A DNA stretch of 64,000 nucleotides, from the NCBI GenBank assembly GCA_950106755.1, contig OX467086.1:14836001-14900000 (forward strand), read 5' to 3'. The translations under genes and the position numbers were made by a program. Of the stretch, positions 58,986 through 64,000 are shown in pieces. Each line of letters starts with the position of its first letter. Positions within the stretch are counted from its first letter, which is position 1. The notes under the pieces were generated by a model. The model did not search any database. It saw only the letters and a list, made by a program, of their open reading frames with translations, and was not told the origin of the DNA. Origin of the DNA: Climacium dendroides. Lineage: Eukaryota > Streptophyta > Bryopsida > Hypnales > Climaciaceae.

Positions 58986-61900
58986 CCACCATGATTAGGA
59001 ATGATTTGAATTTTTGAAATGTCTTGGGATACAATCACACCAACACAAATACGTGGATTTAAGACATCATGATCTGGAGTGGGATTGGGCCTATGGATTC
59101 AAAATATGCGGCTTTGGATACGAATCAATGATTCTTGCCTCCTCTTAACAAGACGTTGCATTAGTCAAAATTTTGCTCCTCCTCTAGTTCAGTATGAGCT
59201 CTTAAACCTTGACCCTTCACATTTGATTCTTTCCTTTCTTTCTTGCATGTTTGCTATTCACCATGCGCCTTTTCTATTCGTAAAGTTTCACCATGCGCCT
59301 TTTCTATTTGTAAAGTTGTTCTTTGTTGTGCTTTTTGCGTCGTTTGGATATAGAATTTTTAGTGTAGGGACCAATGGTATCTTGTTTCTTGTGCAATTGG
59401 CAATGATGGGTGCACGGCAGCCAAAGAGGGGCATAGAGCCAAAGAACCATGCATTGGGCTATTTATTCCACTCGTCCTTGAGAGCTATTGAAGAACTACC
59501 GCACTTGGAACATTCCGCCCTTGTAGTGCAATTGAATAAAGATCATGTGCATCACAATGTATAAAACTACCAAACCCTTCTCTTTTTGTTTAGAGGGCTT
59601 GATTTGGGGGGGTGCACTTTGGTAGGGTTTTCTGGCATGTGTGTCATTAGCAGATTATGCTCTTACATGTTTCCAAGCAATCTGTACTTTTTTAGCATGG
59701 TTTATTGCATCAAGTGATTGTAGTTTCTTTAGATTGTTTGTGGTGTTTGGTCATACTTTGTATTGTTTTCTTCCAATTTTTTCTTTGCTACTTTTCCCAT
59801 TTTCATTGCCCCTATTCCACCTTGACATTTTTTATTGTAGTCATGGCAGGCCATCAAATCCTCAAGTGTAGTGTACCATTGATCCATTGGATGCAATTGC
59901 AATAGATGTGTTATTGCCGTGGCTTGTGGAGAGGTGTAGCGGTGTCCCACATGGGTGGAACAATAGCAATTTGGGGACACCGCAACATGTAAACGAGTTC
60001 GCGGACTAAAGGAGTTGGCATAGTTGTTGATTGTGAAGGAACTGCCTCTATGGAGTTGGTAGCGCTTTGCCTTGCCAAATTTGACCTCATTTGGGAGTGG
60101 ACAACATCAAGCATATCTTGTCATTGGTATGTTGTTTCTACATTCAACAACCTCCTAGATGTTTTCTAATGTATATAATTAATACATGGACATAATTAAT
60201 ACATGTACTTCCCACTTAAAATGAACAATAAAATTGTAGTTCTTACCTTTTTTTTTAAAAAACAACTAGATGTTTATTCCAATACAAAGATAAACATCAC
60301 ATTGTGCCCTAAAGAGCTTAGTCCTTGGAAATCATTTTACTCCAAGATTACCATAACCATACTTTTAACAATACATTATTGAATTCTATTTACAATCCTT
60401 GTTGATATTTTGCAATGTCGACATTTTATCAATTATTAGACCAATCCGAGTCATAACATTGTGATTGATTTCTTATGCTTTGAAGCAATTTTTCACGAGC
60501 CCTTGTGACAATGCCCATGCTCTTTGTGGGTGAAGATGTGCTAGTCCTTGGAGGAGTGAACTTAAATGATGTGCTTGGTCTTCTTCCTTCTTGTGCACTT
60601 TCAGGTCTCTCTACATTTTTTTAGATACATTCATGTTAGTTTCTTCATTTAATTTTTCAAATCTTTTAAGAAATCTCCAAAATTATTAATGAATTTAACC
60701 ATGTTGTTGAATTTCATACATACAACAAACTAGTTGAATTGAAAAATCTTTTGTTTTAGATAAAATGGTCAACAAATTTGTTAACACCACTAGAAAATTT
60801 AGTTTTTCTATTGATTTGGTCACAGTGATTTTATTCACTTTTGTTGATTTACACAATAATCTAGTAGTATGAATTGTATTCAAAAAAATGTTTTGACATG
60901 GTCACTATTACTACATTGCTAAATCAATTGAGTATGATCAATTTTCATAAATATATATACTATATCCATTGGTCAAGGGCAATAAAAAATATTTCTAAAA
61001 ATAAATGGTATATTTTGAAAAAAAATTGTCCAAAAATTATTTTTTAATAGAAAAAATTGATCTTTTTATTTTTAAGCATTTGCTAAATTACATTTCACAA
61101 ATTTAATTATTCACTAGGCACAAATTATCCATTTAGACAGCTAAGTACAATATAAACTTTGAAAACTTCATATATGCCATTGTAAATAATTTATATAAAT
61201 TATATATGGATGCATATAAAGGATATTATTTAGAACCTCGAAAAAACAAAACATAAATAATTGATACATGGTATGATTTCAGGGTTTGGAAGTTTGAGTA
61301 GATTTTTATAATAACATATATGGTATCAAATTTGAATTTATTAGTATATTTAAAGCAATACATTTTGAATAATTTTTTCATTCAGAAAAGCATTTTGTTT
61401 TTTCTATTTTCTATTCTATTCTATTGGCATTTATAAAATATTATATCATTTAATTTTTTAATTCACATAATTAAATTAAATTATATGTATATAAATTTTG
61501 GAGGATTAAATATAATATAAATTAAATTTTAGTTATTTTTCAAACAAATAAATAAATAATAAAGACTTTGTTTATCATGTCTATTCAAAGTTTTCTATTT
61601 TTACTATTGCACTTCATATATAAATACAACTATACTATATGCATTCTAAAAGGATTCAATATATGCATGGCAAAAAACAAATGGTAGCAATTCAAAGTTT
61701 TAGGGTTGTTATAAATTAAAAGATTGTCATTGTATCTTCATTTAAATGATAAGAAAAGTTAATTTTCTTTCTTTGTTAAAATATTAAGAATTTTTTTTAA
61801 TAAATGGCCTTATTCATAGCTTTACTATTATTTTGATTATTGAAGAGGTTGATTATTCTAAAGACATTTCTTTAGTTCAATAAATGTTTGAAAATTAACA

Positions 61901-62674
61901 TTATTTGTTGTAAATATACTTTAGAAATAGGGATGAATTTTTAATTGAAATATGGTGGCTAAATCCTTTCTTAATTTTTTGTATATGTTTATTTAAATAT
62001 CTATAAATATCGTGTAAATATATATTATTTATGTCAATTTCATCAAATTTATTACACAAAAAGTTCTTTTAAAAAAAATCAAATATTAGTTTGAATGAAT
62101 GAAAAAATTGTAATAAAAATAGCCCCATGAACTTTTCTATTCATTGTTCAAAATTTGAAACGTCAAAATTCTAAGAAGTTCACTACATGCAATCATTTAG
62201 AAGTAATATTTATAAAGGTTCCTAAAATCCAATAATTGGTTTCAAATGAATTTTGGATTCATATCATTTTAATTTTTGAAATTCAAAATATAATTAAAAA
62301 AATAAAATATAAAGACAAAAATTTGATACCTAATCTTTGTTTCTTATATTCTGTGTCCATTTATAAAATAAAACAAAAATTACATTCAATTTAATAAATG
62401 TAAATTTTTAGATATTTATTGTACAAAATTGCATTTTAATGGAATGCATTTGTTGCATTAGTTACCTAGATATTGAAAAAATACATTTTCATTTTTTTCT
62501 ATTTGAAATTTTAGTAGCTTACTTGTTTCTTCACAATAAGAAGTTGAAACTTGTGGAGAATTATTATTTGAAGATATGGAGCTTTTTGACCTTTTACAAG
62601 CATAGGCACAAAAATATTTAAATTAATCTATATGTATTTAATATGCAAATTTTATTGTTAATATTTTGTGTCAT

Positions 62675-62679
<5 letters not shown>
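58986..62679. other. AT-rich DNA, no gene accepted
   Basis: Frames up to 161 codons (59079-59564) are hydrophobic or low-complexity and unrecognised. A 27-bp direct repeat 'ttcaccatgcgccttttcta' occurs at about 59257 and 59287. From about 60900 the sequence is extremely AT-rich and may include the 3' part or flank of the formin gene. Confidence 0.45.

Positions 62680-62746
<67 letters not shown>
62680..62746. repeat. (TA)n microsatellite
   Basis: About 33 uninterrupted TA units, 0.24 kb downstream of the last recognised formin exon. Confidence 0.97.
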
Positions 62747-62751
<5 letters not shown>

Positions 62752-62985
62752 AAATTAATATTGGTGCTTTCAATTAAAGTTATATTCATTCTATATAATG
62801 AATAATTTTAAACTTTTAATAATAATAATGACAATAAACTTTTATTTTGTAGAAAATTATTTGGAAATAAAATAAAAATAGATCAAAAATCATGAAGGCA
62901 AAAATATATGGCACTGATCATTTTAAAATATTAAGTTAAGTTATATATATGCCTTCATCTAAATAACACGAGTTAAAGCACAAAC

Positions 62986-63897
62986 CTTTGTTCTACATGA
63001 ATCTTTGAAGCCACATTATCTTTATATTTTTTGGGTTTCTTTATTTCATTGCAAACACAATCAAACATAAATAAAAATTCACGCATGGTCTTAAATAGGT
63101 CAGATTGACGATCTTCCTTGATGGGCTCACCAAAATACATTGCTACATCTTTTAACTTTTCCAATGACGTGGTTGCTAATACTTGTAAAGTATCAAATTC
63201 AAGCTTTGATGCTTTTGCAAAAGGTGTTATTGTTTCAAGAAAACTTATTTCATCAGTAGAGTGCATTTCCTTAATTTCTTTATTGACTAGTTCTACTCCC
63301 TTCTCAAGCTCTTTTAAATTTAAATGTATCCTATCCAAGCTCAAATTAGCTACTAATTTAATTTCTTTCATTTCTTCTGACAATTTTCCAACCTGAAACA
63401 AAGGAATATGAATGCTCTCAATATTACCTATGCTTGAAAGAATTACCTATGCTCGTATTACCTATGAAAGAATTACCTATACTTGTATTCAACATGTTAA
63501 TTTTTGTGAATTAAAAAATTAATACTTAATTCAATTTAATAATTATATGGAAGGTTTCATATTTTTTTGTCTAGTGTTTTATCACCTCTTCATCAGTTTT
63601 GAGGAGCTCGGCTACAACAAAATGTAACAAAGTGGTATTCTTTTGCCGCCCTTTAACATCCATTAGCTTCAATAATGCATTTAATTTAAAACCCCTTGCT
63701 GCTCCACGAAATGATCCTCCATTTAAATGATTTCCTACAACTAAAACCATTTCTAAGATTTTAACAAGACTTTGGCTTGACTTCAATTGATCACATGCTT
63801 TATTTAATAATTCCAAGTCTTGTTGAGTCTGCAATGTACCAATGAGCATTCCATTTTTAAGCTCGGTTTTTAAAACCATACTAAGCATATGATATAT
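62986..63897 (-). CDS. Formin, part of the FH2 domain (two exons, gene cut by the window edge)
   Basis: Formins nucleate actin filaments and ride on their growing ends. Exon at 63897-63586 (104 codons, both boundaries phase 0) and exon at 63392-62986 (135 codons plus 2 nt). The donor is gtgata at 63585 and the acceptor tttcag before 63392; the first exon's acceptor (aaataag) is weak. Signatures: LLNKACDQLKSSQSLVKIL, VLVVGNHLNGGSFRGAARGF, KLNALLKLMDVKGRQKNTTL, LHFVVAELLKTDEE, then VGKLSEEM, YFGEPIKEDRQSDLFKTMRE, FLFMFDCVCNEIKK. This is the C-terminal half of FH2, including the GNxxNxGxxRG core. The upstream FH2 half, FH1 and N terminus lie beyond the right edge; the C terminus after the donor at 62985 was not found. 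The exons are AT-rich like their surroundings. The class (I, II or III) cannot be told. Confidence 0.85.
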
Positions 63898-64000
63898 CTT
63901 ATTTGAAACAAAACTTAATTTATATTTAGCCAAAATTCATGTATCAATTTTGTGAAATGATTGAATTTTAATAAAACAACTACTTAATTGAAATTTTATT

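Noticed and set aside
59079..59564. 161-codon frame
   Set aside because: Hydrophobic, AT-driven composition with an internal direct repeat; no homology I recognise and no splice context.

Overview
The window looks like nuclear DNA of a land plant, most likely a seed-free plant such as a moss or lycophyte. The evidence is a spliced plant-type branched-chain aminotransferase, an F-box gene, an intronless JINGUBANG-like WD40 gene, a formin FH2 domain, GT-AG introns and typical plant MITE classes. The species is not resolvable from sequence alone. Only four credible host genes are present, in about 64 kb of very AT-rich DNA.

Layout: F-box gene (+, about 0.5-2.4 kb); TTAA-flanked MITEs and a Tc1-like transposase fossil (3.5-6.1 kb); featureless DNA (6.1-9.9 kb); GC-rich WD40 gene on the minus strand (9.9-11.15 kb) with a GC-richer upstream region to about 13 kb; a 33-kb transposon graveyard (13.3-46.2 kb); ten-exon branched-chain aminotransferase gene (+, 46.6-51.7 kb); more elements (51.9-57.4 kb), including a Harbinger-like element, a GC-rich palindromic-ended element and a decayed unknown gene (57.5-59.0 kb); AT-rich DNA; and two FH2 exons of a formin on the minus strand, cut by the right edge.

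The strongest theme is the non-autonomous transposons, which can be read structurally because several sit inside paralogous repeats that preserve the empty site. They fall into (i) elements bounded by TTAA with CCC(C/T)TWAAGG ends, piggyBac-like in target choice, often chained with one shared TTAA; (ii) elements on a TA target whose ends start AGGTA, in several otherwise unrelated families; (iii) a Stowaway-like element on TA; (iv) a 0.56-kb element with 8-9 bp duplications; (v) CACTA-type miniatures; (vi) a Harbinger-like element with TTA. The only transposase remnant recognised is Tc1-like. No LTR retrotransposon, tRNA, rRNA, organellar insertion or CRISPR was seen.

The four host genes have no evident functional link. 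They cover ubiquitin ligation (F-box), scaffolding (WD40), branched-chain amino acid metabolism (BCAT) and actin assembly (formin), as expected of unrelated plant neighbours.
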